Shown: positions 15,319-24,855 of the stretch, one piece after another
Layout of the letters: each line of letters starts with the position of its first letter
How positions within the stretch are numbered: position 1 is the first letter of the stretch
Source of the DNA: Pseudoalteromonas sp. NBT06-2
GTDB lineage: Bacteria; Pseudomonadota; Gammaproteobacteria; Enterobacterales; Alteromonadaceae
Reading direction: 5' to 3'
NCBI RefSeq assembly: GCF_002276045.1
Contig: NZ_NQMR01000075.1
Location: 1 to 43,428, forward strand
DNA length: 43,428 bases
Position numbers and translations under genes: made by a program
Notes under the pieces: generated by a model
Seen by the model: the letters and a program-made list of their open reading frames with translations, nothing else
What the model was told of the DNA's origin: nothing
Database searches by the model: none

Positions 15319-17604
15319 TTAAAAGAAGTTAACTTTAAATTCAGCACCAACATAGCGAGGTTCATTAACCATACCTGAGTTATTGTTGAAGTCTACACCA
15401 CCGATGATCACTTGTTCATCAGCTAAGTTACGTATAAAGGCTGATACTTGGTATTCGTTATTACCACTTTCCCAGTTGTAGCCTGTACGGAACCCACCTT
15501 CAAGTAATGCTTTACCGTTAAATTCTTCAGCATGATATAAGAAGAAGTTAATGTCGCTACGGTAAGACCAATCTGTGTAAGCAAAAAATTCGCCATCGGC
15601 TACTTCAGTTGCATAACGTAAGGTAAAGTTAGCAATCCACTCAGGTGAGTTAGGTAAGCTATTGCTATCAATATTAGCTCTGCCATCTGCATTTAATGCA
15701 TTAGTCACAGTACAAGTACCTGAACCACAAGTTGCAACAGATAAGCTTTGATCTTGAATTTCTGTGCTGTTATAACTGATATTAAATGATGCATTGATTT
15801 CATCAGTTAATATCCATTGTGTATCTAGTTCAAATCCATAGCCAGTCGTTTTATCTGCATTTAGCAAGGTATTTGAGTTAGCGCCACCACCAACAGCTGT
15901 TAATTGCTGATCTTGCATCTCAAAGTAATAAACAGTGGCATTTACACGACCACGGCCATCGAATACATCAGATTTAATACCAGTTTCAAATGAATTGATA
16001 GTTTCTGAATCGGCAATACTTACCTTTTGATCGTATAAAATACGACCTTGAACACTTGGTGCACGGAAGCTATTAGCTAAACGTGCAAAAACGTTAACAT
16101 CGTCATTCAGTTTATAAACACCGCTTACATCCCAGCTAACATGACTATCACTTGGGTTTGCTGATTCTTTAAAGTTAGTTTCTTCTTTATCGGTATTTGA
16201 AAATGGGTGATTTATTAACCTTGCAGTGAAGTCTTTTTCATCATGAGAATAACGAATACCCACAGTCATAGATAAGTCTTCAGATACATCATAATCTACA
16301 GAACCAAATACCGCATAGGCAGTAGTTTGTTGATCTTGAGTCGAATAACCTTTTTCATCACCATGGCTTAAATTAGGAAAGTCAGGGTTTTGGCCAGTTA
16401 AAAAATCATAAGAATCAATCGTTAAATCTTCGTAGTAATAAAATACACCGGTTTGGTAATTTAATGGACCATTTAAATTACTAGATAAACGAAGTTCTTG
16501 CGTATATTGGTTGTGATCTGGTATGGCATCAGCAGATTGAGCGCCCCACCAAACGGCATTTGAATCTTCAAGTGGATTACCTAAGTAACCACCATCAACA
16601 TCGGCACGAGAATAAATCTCTGCGCTTTCCCATGCTGTAATTGCAGTTAAAGTATGTACATCACTTAAATCCCATTCAAGCTTTAAGTTAGCGCCCTGTG
16701 TTGTTACTTGTTGTGTAGCAAACTGAGCTGCATCTTGATAGACCACGTCAGCATCAAAGTCATCACGGATTTGGTTAGTGCCAGGCTTAGCGATATTTGT
16801 ATGGAATACAATTGGCGTACCATCTAAATCACGGTAATGGTAGTTTAATAAAGCCGAGAAATCATTTGCTTCATATAAAAACTGAATACGCGTTGCGTTT
16901 TCTTCGTAACCACCTAAAACGTCATCTTGCTCAAAGCCTTCAGCACGGTTATCAATATAATCATCTTTTGTTTGATGAAGACCAGAAATTCGAACTGATA
17001 AATTATCAGTTAGCGAAGTACCAACAGCACCTTCAAAATCGATTGCACCTAAAGTACCGTAAGATAAAGCAGCATAACCACTTGTATCTTCAGATGGTTT
17101 TACTGAATCAAACTTAACTAAACCAGCAGGTGTATTACGACCAAATAAAGTCCCCTGTGGACCACGTAAAACTTCTACACGCGCCATATCAAATACAGGG
17201 AAACCTTTTAAAATTGGGTTTTCTTGAACAACTTCATCAACAACTAAAGAGACAGGTTGTGATGCATTTAAATCGAAATCGGTATTACCTAAACCACGAA
17301 CATAAAAACGCGGAAAACTACGGCCAAAAGAAGACTCAACAGCTAAGCTTGGAATTTTGGCATTCATAAAACGAATATCCATACCTGCAGAGCTATATGC
17401 ATCTAAGTTATCACCTTGTAATGCAGAAACTGATACTGGAATTTCTTGTGCATTTTCAACGCGTTTACGTGCTGTGACTGAGATAACTTCTAATTGATTA
17501 GCTTTTACTTGATTTTGCGTTTCAGCGTCAGCTGCATAACTGGCAGCAGAAAACAAAGTAGTATTGATCAATACTGCTAAGGTTGTCTTTTTCATTGCTT
17601 TCAT
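15319..17604 (-). CDS. TonB-dependent outer-membrane receptor
   Basis: This 761-residue receptor has a Sec signal peptide (MKAMKKTTLAVLINTTLFSA, cleaved after ASYAADA). A TonB box-like LEVISVTARK and a plug domain (RFYVRGLGNTDFD, ARVEVLRGPQGTLFGRNTPA) follow. The C-terminal 22-strand barrel ends in YVGAEFKVNFF with the terminal Phe expected for outer-membrane insertion. It takes up a large or scarce substrate using the proton motive force through TonB-ExbBD, which are not in this window. Its position at the end of the catabolic cluster suggests uptake of the substrate, but no palindrome of the regulon precedes it, so iron or another ligand remains possible. A second ATG at 17595 is an alternative start. 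Confidence 0.93.
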   Translation of the reverse strand: MKAMKKTTLAVLINTTLFSAASYAADAETQNQVKANQLEVISVTARKRVENAQEIPVSVSALQGDNLDAYSSAGMDIRFMNAKIPSLAVESSFGRSFPRFYVRGLGNTDFDLNASQPVSLVVDEVVQENPILKGFPVFDMARVEVLRGPQGTLFGRNTPAGLVKFDSVKPSEDTSGYAALSYGTLGAIDFEGAVGTSLTDNLSVRISGLHQTKDDYIDNRAEGFEQDDVLGGYEENATRIQFLYEANDFSALLNYHYRDLDGTPIVFHTNIAKPGTNQIRDDFDADVVYQDAAQFATQQVTTQGANLKLEWDLSDVHTLTAITAWESAEIYSRADVDGGYLGNPLEDSNAVWWGAQSADAIPDHNQYTQELRLSSNLNGPLNYQTGVFYYYEDLTIDSYDFLTGQNPDFPNLSHGDEKGYSTQDQQTTAYAVFGSVDYDVSEDLSMTVGIRYSHDEKDFTARLINHPFSNTDKEETNFKESANPSDSHVSWDVSGVYKLNDDVNVFARLANSFRAPSVQGRILYDQKVSIADSETINSFETGIKSDVFDGRGRVNATVYYFEMQDQQLTAVGGGANSNTLLNADKTTGYGFELDTQWILTDEINASFNISYNSTEIQDQSLSVATCGSGTCTVTNALNADGRANIDSNSLPNSPEWIANFTLRYATEVADGEFFAYTDWSYRSDINFFLYHAEEFNGKALLEGGFRTGYNWESGNNEYQVSAFIRNLADEQVIIGGVDFNNNSGMVNEPRYVGAEFKVNFF

Positions 17605-17639
17605 TTCGGGTTTAACCTTTTTTCACTCTTAAATTTCAA

Positions 17640-17745
17640 CGGTAATATGTAGCGCCATATTACATTGGCGGTGCAAGGTTCAATTTTGCGCAAATAATGC
17701 GGACCTAATGGGTAGAGTGGGTGACGCCGTTAGGTTGAACCTTAC
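17640..17745 (-). promoter_or_regulatory. Structured 5' leader of the TonB receptor gene (candidate cis-regulatory RNA)
   Basis: Three stems can be drawn on the minus-strand RNA. P1 pairs 17735-17743 with 17675-17683 (AAGGTTCAA with TTGAACCTT, perfect). P2 lies inside it and stacks on it, pairing 17730-17734 with 17704-17708 (CCTAA with TTAGG). P3 is a hairpin with 8-bp perfect arms at 17656-17663 and 17642-17649 around a 6-base loop, 38 bases before the start codon. No U-run follows P3. The region is GC-richer than its surroundings. I know of no Rfam family that it clearly matches. Confidence 0.5.
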
Positions 17746-18427
17746 GGGAGGGAATTATAACACAAAAAAAGAACAAACAATGCAAAAAATGTAAACTTAT
17801 TGATATTTTTAGCTTTATTGATAATATATTTGCATAAATAATACATTATGCATTAGAGTTTTTGCTCTATAAGCCTATGATTATAATATAAACTTTTTAT
17901 GCCTTTTACTCACAGGACAAATGTCCGCTAATAATATTTTTTTTATTAACTATTAAATCCGAGATTTTTCAGCATTTTCAGGAGTAAATTTTCAGTTAGA
18001 TGCTGCCCATCACTAATTGTTAATACATTAGTACGCTGAAAAAAAAGCATAGTTAAAGAGTGTTTGGGTTTTAGCGCGGTTTGTATTTTAAATTAGGAGA
18101 GTGGGCTGACAGATCCTTTAATGCTCTTCTGATTTTATACTCAATAGGGCGCTCTTTAAAGTATTGTGGATACCTGCACCAAATCTAAATGATCAAGATC
18201 CTTTGTAGAATACGATGCCATTATTTTTTATTTTTCGAAGGTTTGTAATAGATTAAATATAGAGATTTGCGCCCATCGATTTTTAATGCTACGCCCTAGA
18301 GGAAGATCGTACTTGCGTTGAAATTTGACTAAATATGGTCTACATATTGAACTCATACATATCAAATTGAGATGTATATTATAAATGCCGATTCATATGC
18401 AGAGAATTAACTTTATAGGAACAATAT
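17746..18427. other. Intergenic region without a recognisable gene
   Basis: This is AT-rich sequence between two divergent genes. It must hold the promoters of the TonB receptor (left side) and of the phosphatase (right side; AGGAAC precedes its ATG). I see no ORF with a ribosome binding site, no strong repeat and no palindrome of the regulon. Confidence 0.5.
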
Positions 18428-20857
18428 ATGAATGTAATTAAAATATTAAAGCCAGCTATTTATTGTATGAATCAACTAAAATTTGTTTTTAAATTTCTCA
18501 TTATCTGCTTTATATTTACGTTACCTTTATCTATTTTAGGCTGGGCCTTAGTTCTTGAAGTTAACAACAGCATCTCTACATCAAAAAATGAATTAAAGGG
18601 GCTAAACATTCTTAAAGAGACTTATCAAATACTTTTCACCGTAGCTGAATTTAGAGATTATTCAATGCTTCAACGGATTAATTTATCAGAAGATTTTGAA
18701 AATGAAATAGATAATAAAAAAAAAGTAATCACAAAATTTTTATCTGAATATACAACAAAAATAAAAAAATCGAGCATATCAAGTCCTGCTATTGAAAAAC
18801 AAATTTATGAATTAATAGATCTATGGTTGATTCTTTCTGCCACTGGGGCAGGGGTGCAGGGGGCACCTGAAATACAATTTACTTATTATGACAAGATAGT
18901 TCAAAAAATAGAGCTTTTAGCTCATTTAATATCATATGAAAGTAAGTTGGCATATGACCCAGAGTTATCAAACTTTTTTTTAATAAAGTTATTGCTTGAA
19001 GATATTCAAACTCTAAATAGGGACTTTGGGAAATTACGCTCTTATGGTAGTTTCGCTTTAGCCTCGCCCACAATTGATAGTTACACCTATACATTATTAG
19101 AAAATATTTATGAGGAATTGCTTAAAACGACTTCCTCAGTGAAAATAAATCTACTTTATACAAACAGGCTTAATGTCGATATAACTTTAAAAGAGTATAT
19201 AGAAAATATAATAATAAAATCCGATAATAGTTTAGATTTTTTTTATGATAAAGTAATAGAGGGGGAGGTAAGTAACAAAAAATTAACATGGCAAGCGTTT
19301 TTTCAATATACAAGTAAGCATATTAATTTAATAGAGGAGTTTAGTTTCGCAATTCTGCCAACCATCGAGCATAAGTTAAGAACAAAAATTAAAACGCAAC
19401 AAACAAAGTTATTAATTTTCATTTCATTGTCAACATTTTTATATTTATTTGTCACTTATCTTATCATAGGCATGTATTACTCTTTAAAGAGTGCAACTGA
19501 TGACTTCTTAGATAAAGCAGGTGAAATAGCTAAGGGTAATTTAGATGTGCAAATAAAAAAACATAGTCGTGATGAATTGTCTTATATAATTAAAGCTTTT
19601 AATAATATGGCACAACAATTAAAAGGTAAGCAAGAAAAGTTAATACATCGTACTCTTGAACTTAACAGAGAAAAACAATTTATCGTCTCTGTTATGGATA
19701 CGCAAAATAATATGGTTATCACACAAGATAATTTAGAGATAAAAACAGCAAATAAAGCATTTTTTGATTTTTTCAAAGTAAGCAATGTAGCTGAGTTTAA
19801 TACTAAGGTAACGGATAATATTGCAACATTATTTAAAAACCAAGAATTAGAAGGATATAATGCTGAGTTAAATGAAAAAACATGGGTAAATTATATCAAT
19901 GAAAGAAAAGATACTTTGCATAAAAAAACAATTGAAATAGATGGCCAACAATATGTTTTTAGTATATTTATTGATAAATTTACTTTTCAAGATGAAAAGT
20001 TATTTACGATTGTTTTCAGTGATATTACCGAATTAGAGCAGATTAGAAATACAATAGAATTAATTAATAAAAATATTAAAGATTCTATTAGATATGCTTC
20101 TTTAATACAAAATTCAATAATACCTTCACCAAGTGATTATCAACACTTTGTAAAAGATAGTTTTGTATTTTGGCAACCGAAAGATATTGTTGGTGGTGAT
20201 ATTTATATTTTTGATACCATAAGAAGTAACGATGAATGTTTATTTATGGTAATTGATTGCACAGGTCACGGTGTGCCTGGTGCTTTTGTAACTATGCTAG
20301 TTAAAGCAATAGAACGACAAATTATCGCTAATATCTCTATGAATAACCAACAAGTAAAAGTTTCTGAAATTTTTTCAGCTTTTAATAAAGAATTAAAGAA
20401 AATTTTGAAACAAGGAGATAATAATTCTACTGTTTTATCTAATGTAGGTTTTGATGGAGGTATTGTATATTATAATAAAAATAAGAAAATTATTAAATAT
20501 TCAGGTTCCAACACTTCATTATTTTATATCAAAGATAACAAATTAAATATCATCAAAGGTGATAAAGAATCTATCGGTTATAAAAGCTCTGATGTTAATT
20601 TTAAATTTCAGGAATATTCGATTGATACTCGTGGCGGTATGACTTTGTATATAACGAGTGATGGTTATTTAGATCAAAATGGAGGTGAGAAGCTGTTTCC
20701 CTTTGGTAAAACTAGATTTAAAAATATTATAAAAGAAAATCATGATAAACCACTACAGCAACAAAAGGACGTTTTTGTGAGTGAATTTAATGCTTATAAA
20801 GGGGACGAAGAGCAGACTGATGATATCACTTTATTAGCAATAAAATTCACAGATTAG
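18428..20857 (+). CDS. Membrane sensor with HAMP, PAS and SpoIIE-type PP2C phosphatase domains
   Basis: This is an 809-residue signalling protein. A transmembrane helix lies near residues 22-46, a large periplasmic helical domain spans about 50-323, and a second transmembrane helix lies near 326-351. A HAMP domain (about 350-400, with GNLDVQIKKHSRDELSYI), a PAS-like domain (about 415-545) and a C-terminal SpoIIE/RsbU phosphatase (about 575-808) follow. The metal-binding acids are in DIVGGDIYIFD, VIDCTGHGVPGAF, TSDGYLD and QTDDITLL. Such proteins dephosphorylate anti-sigma-factor antagonists or SiaC-like partners in response to an external signal. No antagonist, kinase or cyclase gene is next to it, so its partner is encoded elsewhere. 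The gene looks even more AT-rich than its neighbours. Confidence 0.88.
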   Translation: MNVIKILKPAIYCMNQLKFVFKFLIICFIFTLPLSILGWALVLEVNNSISTSKNELKGLNILKETYQILFTVAEFRDYSMLQRINLSEDFENEIDNKKKVITKFLSEYTTKIKKSSISSPAIEKQIYELIDLWLILSATGAGVQGAPEIQFTYYDKIVQKIELLAHLISYESKLAYDPELSNFFLIKLLLEDIQTLNRDFGKLRSYGSFALASPTIDSYTYTLLENIYEELLKTTSSVKINLLYTNRLNVDITLKEYIENIIIKSDNSLDFFYDKVIEGEVSNKKLTWQAFFQYTSKHINLIEEFSFAILPTIEHKLRTKIKTQQTKLLIFISLSTFLYLFVTYLIIGMYYSLKSATDDFLDKAGEIAKGNLDVQIKKHSRDELSYIIKAFNNMAQQLKGKQEKLIHRTLELNREKQFIVSVMDTQNNMVITQDNLEIKTANKAFFDFFKVSNVAEFNTKVTDNIATLFKNQELEGYNAELNEKTWVNYINERKDTLHKKTIEIDGQQYVFSIFIDKFTFQDEKLFTIVFSDITELEQIRNTIELINKNIKDSIRYASLIQNSIIPSPSDYQHFVKDSFVFWQPKDIVGGDIYIFDTIRSNDECLFMVIDCTGHGVPGAFVTMLVKAIERQIIANISMNNQQVKVSEIFSAFNKELKKILKQGDNNSTVLSNVGFDGGIVYYNKNKKIIKYSGSNTSLFYIKDNKLNIIKGDKESIGYKSSDVNFKFQEYSIDTRGGMTLYITSDGYLDQNGGEKLFPFGKTRFKNIIKENHDKPLQQQKDVFVSEFNAYKGDEEQTDDITLLAIKFTD

Positions 20858-21102
20858 TTTAAATTTAAGTAATATCACCGATAAGTGCTTGGTTTTTCTG
20901 CTCTGCTGTAAAGTATTGCAGTTGAGTAATCACATTGATTTTTCTTGGCGAGCACTGTTACTTTTAATCGGTGTACTGTTTTATGTGTAGCTTCAATCCG
21001 ACATCGCTTGGCTAGTTAGTTTCATATCAATTCCAATTGTTACACAGCAGTACAAGTTAATTGTAATTAAACTGTATTATCATTATCTCAGAAATAAATA
21101 TA

Positions 21103-21374
21103 ATGAGGCCATCTTTTAGTCATAAGTTAAAGTTAGTTGAGTTGGTGATAGTGAGTAATAAATCACATGTTATAAAATTATTATTTACTATCAAAGGTTC
21201 TATTATCTCTTTAATAGCACCTCAAATTGTTTTATCACGCTAATAAGTGCCGCTATTGTTATATATCATGAATTTTATTGTGAAATTTTACTCGGTTATC
21301 CATTGGTACTTTTTGCATTACTGGAGGTTGCGCTTTCACTTTCACTCTGTTTAGGTTTTAGATATTTTGGATGA
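21103..21374 (+). pseudogene. N-terminal remnant of a bestrophin (YneE-like) anion channel
   Basis: From ATG 21103 the frame encodes SHVIKLLFTIKGSIISLIAP and stops at about 21243. The next frame continues LISAAIVIYHEFYCEILLGY and then ALLEVALSLSLCLGFRYFG before a stop at 21374. The order (basic start, LLFTIKGSII, a membrane helix, then ALSL-LGFR) matches the first 90 residues of YneE-type bestrophins, which continue LGFRNNASYDRWWEAR. Here the protein is frameshifted and then cut off after LGFR, with the rest missing. Upstream, 20858-21102 shows nothing that I can name. Confidence 0.7.
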
Positions 21375-21444
21375 AAAAATTTACCTCAAGTGTTACAAGC
21401 AAAAATCATTTTTTAATTTAGACATTATATTTGTAGGAAAGGCA

Positions 21445-21951
21445 ATGAAAAAAACATTCGATATATTAAGATTTACTAGCTGGATAGCCATCGTTTGCTC
21501 GCTAGTTGGTTCATTTTTATTATTTATAGTTGGTGCAATTAAAACCCACTATGCCTTAACAACAGTTTTGCTAGGTAGAGTACCTAATGAAAGTTTAGCC
21601 CATTTAGATTCTTCTGATATTGCAACGGCCTACTTAATTAAATCTTTAGATACTTTTTTAATTGCTTTAGTGTTATTTATATTTGCCCACGGGGTATATA
21701 CTTTATTTATTTCTGATAAAAGTATTAAGAATCCAAAGCCAGTTTTAAAATGGATTAAAACACCTAATATTGGTCATTTGAAAAATATATTAGGTGAAGT
21801 CATTGTTATCATTTTATTTGTTAAATTTTTAGAAATTATTTTGATTAATTTAAACAGTTTAACTTGGGAAGTATTGATATTGCCTTTCTCCATTTTATTA
21901 TTATCGCTGAGTCTAAAGTTCTTAGGATTAGGTCGTGAAAATCATGATTAA
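21445..21951 (+). CDS. yqhA: YqhA (UPF0114) family membrane protein
   Basis: This small inner-membrane protein of 168 residues has four predicted membrane segments: near the N-terminus (FTSWIAIVCSLVGSFLLFIV), around TFLIALVLFIFAHGVY, and two close to the C-terminus. Length and layout fit the UPF0114/YqhA family, whose function is unknown. I chose the ATG at 21445 because AGGAAAGG lies directly upstream. A longer frame from 21367 would add 26 polar residues overlapping the bestrophin remnant. It probably stands as a single gene, closed by the terminator at 21974. Confidence 0.85.
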   Translation: MKKTFDILRFTSWIAIVCSLVGSFLLFIVGAIKTHYALTTVLLGRVPNESLAHLDSSDIATAYLIKSLDTFLIALVLFIFAHGVYTLFISDKSIKNPKPVLKWIKTPNIGHLKNILGEVIVIILFVKFLEIILINLNSLTWEVLILPFSILLLSLSLKFLGLGRENHD

Positions 21952-21973
21952 ATAATCAGACTTTAAGCTAAAT

Positions 21974-22001
21974 AAAATGCCCGCATTATGCGGACATTTT
22001 T
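21974..22001. terminator. Rho-independent terminator between convergent genes
   Basis: The arms AAAATG-C-CCGCA and TGCGG-A-CATTTT pair around TTA with one mismatch, followed by T's on the plus strand and A's before it. It can serve both yqhA and the DMT transporter gene. Confidence 0.85.
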
Positions 22002-22043
22002 ACTTGATTGATAATGGACATGAATACATGCCCACTGTAAGGT

Positions 22044-22904
22044 TTATATAGACAAACTTTTATTTTTTGACTCAATTTTTGCCAACCATAATAAAGGTGC
22101 AATAATAAAAATAGTTCCTATTGCCATGGCTAAATCAGGTAGTTCATCAAACCAAATTATACCCACTGCAACGGCACATAATAGGCCACTGTATTCAGCG
22201 CTGGCTATTTTACTTGCATCACTTGAGCGATAAGCTACTATGCAAATACCTGCGTAGATTAAAATAAAACTACTTGAGCCCGCAGCTGTGATCATAGGTG
22301 TAAAATCCCATGGTTTTGCTTCATATAGCGCTAAGGAAAATGCAATTGGAATTCCTACAATGTTTGTCATAAAGAGCGTTTGAAATACATTTTGTTTATT
22401 TGGTAGCTTTCTAATTAATAAATTATTTAAAGCCATAGTAAATGCAACTATAAAAGCGGCAATGGCAGCCCAATCGATATGTGTAGGGCGAATAACAATT
22501 AAAACGCCTATAAAACCTAGAATTGCAACGCCAATAGCATGTTTAGATAAGGTTTCATTAAATAGCATCATGGCTAATGGCAACATTAATAATGGTGCAG
22601 CATAAAAAATAGCATTAACCGTAGCTAATGGCATAGCGCTTATTGCAATTACCATAAAAACAGCGCCGATGAGCCAGATATGACCCCGAATAACATGCCA
22701 TTTTAAACCTTGACTAAATGAAGTTTTTTTACCAATAAAACACAAAGGTAATAATATTAATGCAGCTGTAATTTGTCGAAATAAAACAAATTGGTAAATG
22801 GCAATATCATCAGAAAGCGTTTTGATCAAAGCGTCAGAAAATACCGCAACTAAATTACCTATCACAAGTAAAGTCATGGCTAAGCCTACAGATATATTTT
22901 GCAT
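22044..22904 (-). CDS. DMT superfamily (EamA) transporter
   Basis: This protein of about 286 residues has ten hydrophobic segments in two EamA repeats, typical of drug/metabolite exporters. I chose the ATG at 22904 (MQNISVGLAMTLLVIGNLVA), which has AGGAGA eight bases upstream; the frame extends another 18 residues without support. It is divergent from a LysR-type regulator that starts 108 bases away, which probably controls it. The substrate cannot be told from the sequence; amino acids or related metabolites are usual for the family. Confidence 0.88.
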   Translation of the reverse strand: MQNISVGLAMTLLVIGNLVAVFSDALIKTLSDDIAIYQFVLFRQITAALILLPLCFIGKKTSFSQGLKWHVIRGHIWLIGAVFMVIAISAMPLATVNAIFYAAPLLMLPLAMMLFNETLSKHAIGVAILGFIGVLIVIRPTHIDWAAIAAFIVAFTMALNNLLIRKLPNKQNVFQTLFMTNIVGIPIAFSLALYEAKPWDFTPMITAAGSSSFILIYAGICIVAYRSSDASKIASAEYSGLLCAVAVGIIWFDELPDLAMAIGTIFIIAPLLWLAKIESKNKSLSI

Positions 22905-23012
22905 TCGATCTCTCCTATATACTCGTGCTGTGATTTGAATACGAGAAGTGTATTGCAAATAGATTGATTATGTATAATGATTAAAATACTTTTAGTATGA
23001 ACTAAACTAATA

Positions 23013-23906
23013 ATGAAACTACCGCCGTTACGCGCATTACAATGTTTTGAAGCCGTTGCTAGACTGAATAGTTTTTCACAAGCAGCTGATCAGCTTAATG
23101 TCACACAAAGTGCTGTGAGCCATCAAGTAAAGCTATTGGAAGAATATTTAGGCGAAGCGATGTTTAGTCGACATGGTCGTTCATTTGCTTTAACTGAAGT
23201 GGGGGAGCGGTATTTTGAAGAAGTAAGTCACTCACTTAGTAATTTATCTAATGCTAGTCAATTAATTAGAGAGGGGCAGACGGGGAAAATCAGATTGGCT
23301 TTGTATAGCTCTGTTGCAGTGAAATGGTTGATCCCTCGGTTAGATGATTTAAAACAACAATATCCAGAAATTGAATTATCTTTAAATATGATGGCTGATG
23401 AACCTAACTGTAGCGATCAAGTGGCTGATTGTTTTATAACAGTTGCACCACCTAAAGCAAATTTTGTAGTTGAGTTTTTATATGCTGAGCGACTTTATCC
23501 GGTGTGTGGCCATAAGTTGTGGCAACACATAAAAAATAAACCTTTGCCTGAAGCTTTATGGAGCCAACCATTGTTGTCAGTTCAAAACTTGTTTCCTGAT
23601 GATAAACAGGGGGAAGATTGGCGTCGTTGGTCGATACAAGGAGGCTTTGAAATGCCGAATAATACTAAAATAAATCACTTTAGCCATATGTTATTGGCTG
23701 CAGAAGCTGCAAGATATAATCAAGGTATAACATTAATTAACCATTATTTAATGTCAGATCAAGACAGACAACATAACTTTGTACGCATTCCTATGCATGA
23801 AGTAGTAACAGGTGATAATTTTTATTTTGTTTATAAAAAAGCCCGCGCGAAACAAACAGATATTGTAAAATTAGGACGTTGGCTGAAACAGCAATGTTTG
23901 GAGTAA
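23013..23906 (+). CDS. LysR-family regulator, GcvA-like
   Basis: At 297 residues it has the N-terminal winged HTH typical of the GcvA/AmpR group (LPPLRALQCFEAVARLNSFS, then AADQLNVTQSAVSHQVKLLE). A periplasmic-binding-protein-like effector domain follows from about residue 90. It is encoded divergently from the DMT exporter and probably regulates it and itself from the 108-base gap. The effector is unknown. Confidence 0.9.
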   Translation: MKLPPLRALQCFEAVARLNSFSQAADQLNVTQSAVSHQVKLLEEYLGEAMFSRHGRSFALTEVGERYFEEVSHSLSNLSNASQLIREGQTGKIRLALYSSVAVKWLIPRLDDLKQQYPEIELSLNMMADEPNCSDQVADCFITVAPPKANFVVEFLYAERLYPVCGHKLWQHIKNKPLPEALWSQPLLSVQNLFPDDKQGEDWRRWSIQGGFEMPNNTKINHFSHMLLAAEAARYNQGITLINHYLMSDQDRQHNFVRIPMHEVVTGDNFYFVYKKARAKQTDIVKLGRWLKQQCLE

Positions 23907-24120
23907 TCAGACTGTAAACTCAATAAAGTAAATATTGATTTATATGGATATAAAGCTGCTTTAGGAGTCTCTTTAAATCTACAAGTAAATTAATTAACAT
24001 TATCAATTAAACCTCTTTTCGAGAATTACATTTTTTCACAATTAAAAACCTAAATGTTTATATTTTTATGTTACATTTCAATGCATTAATTTCAATTTTA
24101 ATATTTGGTAACAATTCCCT

Positions 24121-24762
24121 ATGAAATTCTTAATCAACAGCATTTTCTTAATATTAGCTACAATGTCTTGTTTTGCATTGAGTAATGAACAAAATACTTT
24201 TAGTTATTATGGTATTGCATTACAGAAAAGCAGTTTTGAAGATATTCAGTTTAAACAAAATCAAACTGAATTTAACGAGCCGCTTAAATACAACAAAAGT
24301 ACTTCAGGAGTGGGTGCTCGCATTTTTACAGGTTTTAATTTTAATGAATATATAGCTGCTGAAGCTGGGTTATCTCAGTTTGCTAAGCCTGATTTTTCTG
24401 TGACTGAGAAAATTACCAATGCAGATCAAATAACTAAAATAACAACACATAATAAAGGAGATTTTAGTACTTTAGGGCTGGATATTCGCGCGATAGCTTC
24501 TTACTCATTGACTAATGATATATTTTTAAGAGCACAAGTTGGCGTTTTAGGTTGGGATAATAAATCTGAGTCATTAGTTTCATCAGAAAATGACACATTT
24601 ACAACTATTGAAGCAAAAGATCGTGGTATTTCGCTATTAACAGGGTTAGGCATTGGTTATGGCATAAATAAGAAAATGGCTTTTACCTTTGATTATGAAT
24701 CGACAGAAGTGGCAGATATTCCCGTAAAAACATTAACTTTAGGCTTTTCATTTAAGCTGTAA
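24121..24762 (+). CDS. Small outer-membrane beta-barrel protein (OmpA-like porin family)
   Basis: The protein has a signal peptide (MKFLINSIFLILATMSCFAL, cleaved near ALS-NE) followed by about 190 residues of alternating polar and hydrophobic strands: YYGIALQ, GVGARIFTGFNFNEYIAAEA, GLDIRAIASYSL, LLTGLGIGYGINKKMAFTFD, and TLTLGFSFKL at the end. This pattern and length fit the eight-stranded OmpA/OmpW-like barrel domain without a peptidoglycan-binding domain. The role may be structural or adhesive. The ribosome binding site is weak. It lies 94 bases before the DsbA-like lipoprotein gene and may be co-transcribed. Confidence 0.7.
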   Translation: MKFLINSIFLILATMSCFALSNEQNTFSYYGIALQKSSFEDIQFKQNQTEFNEPLKYNKSTSGVGARIFTGFNFNEYIAAEAGLSQFAKPDFSVTEKITNADQITKITTHNKGDFSTLGLDIRAIASYSLTNDIFLRAQVGVLGWDNKSESLVSSENDTFTTIEAKDRGISLLTGLGIGYGINKKMAFTFDYESTEVADIPVKTLTLGFSFKL

Positions 24763-24855
24763 CCGTTTGAGAAATAAAATAAATACAATGTATCAATGAC
24801 TCATACAATTATTTCTTTTATTATCTTAAATATTATAATCAAAAGGTAAAAAATA

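Noticed and set aside
3259..17604. Search for an AlkB, P450 or LadA oxygenase in the cluster
   Set aside because: No His-box membrane protein, Cys-ligand haem motif or flavin monooxygenase frame is present, and the broken gene at 6529 does not resemble any of them.
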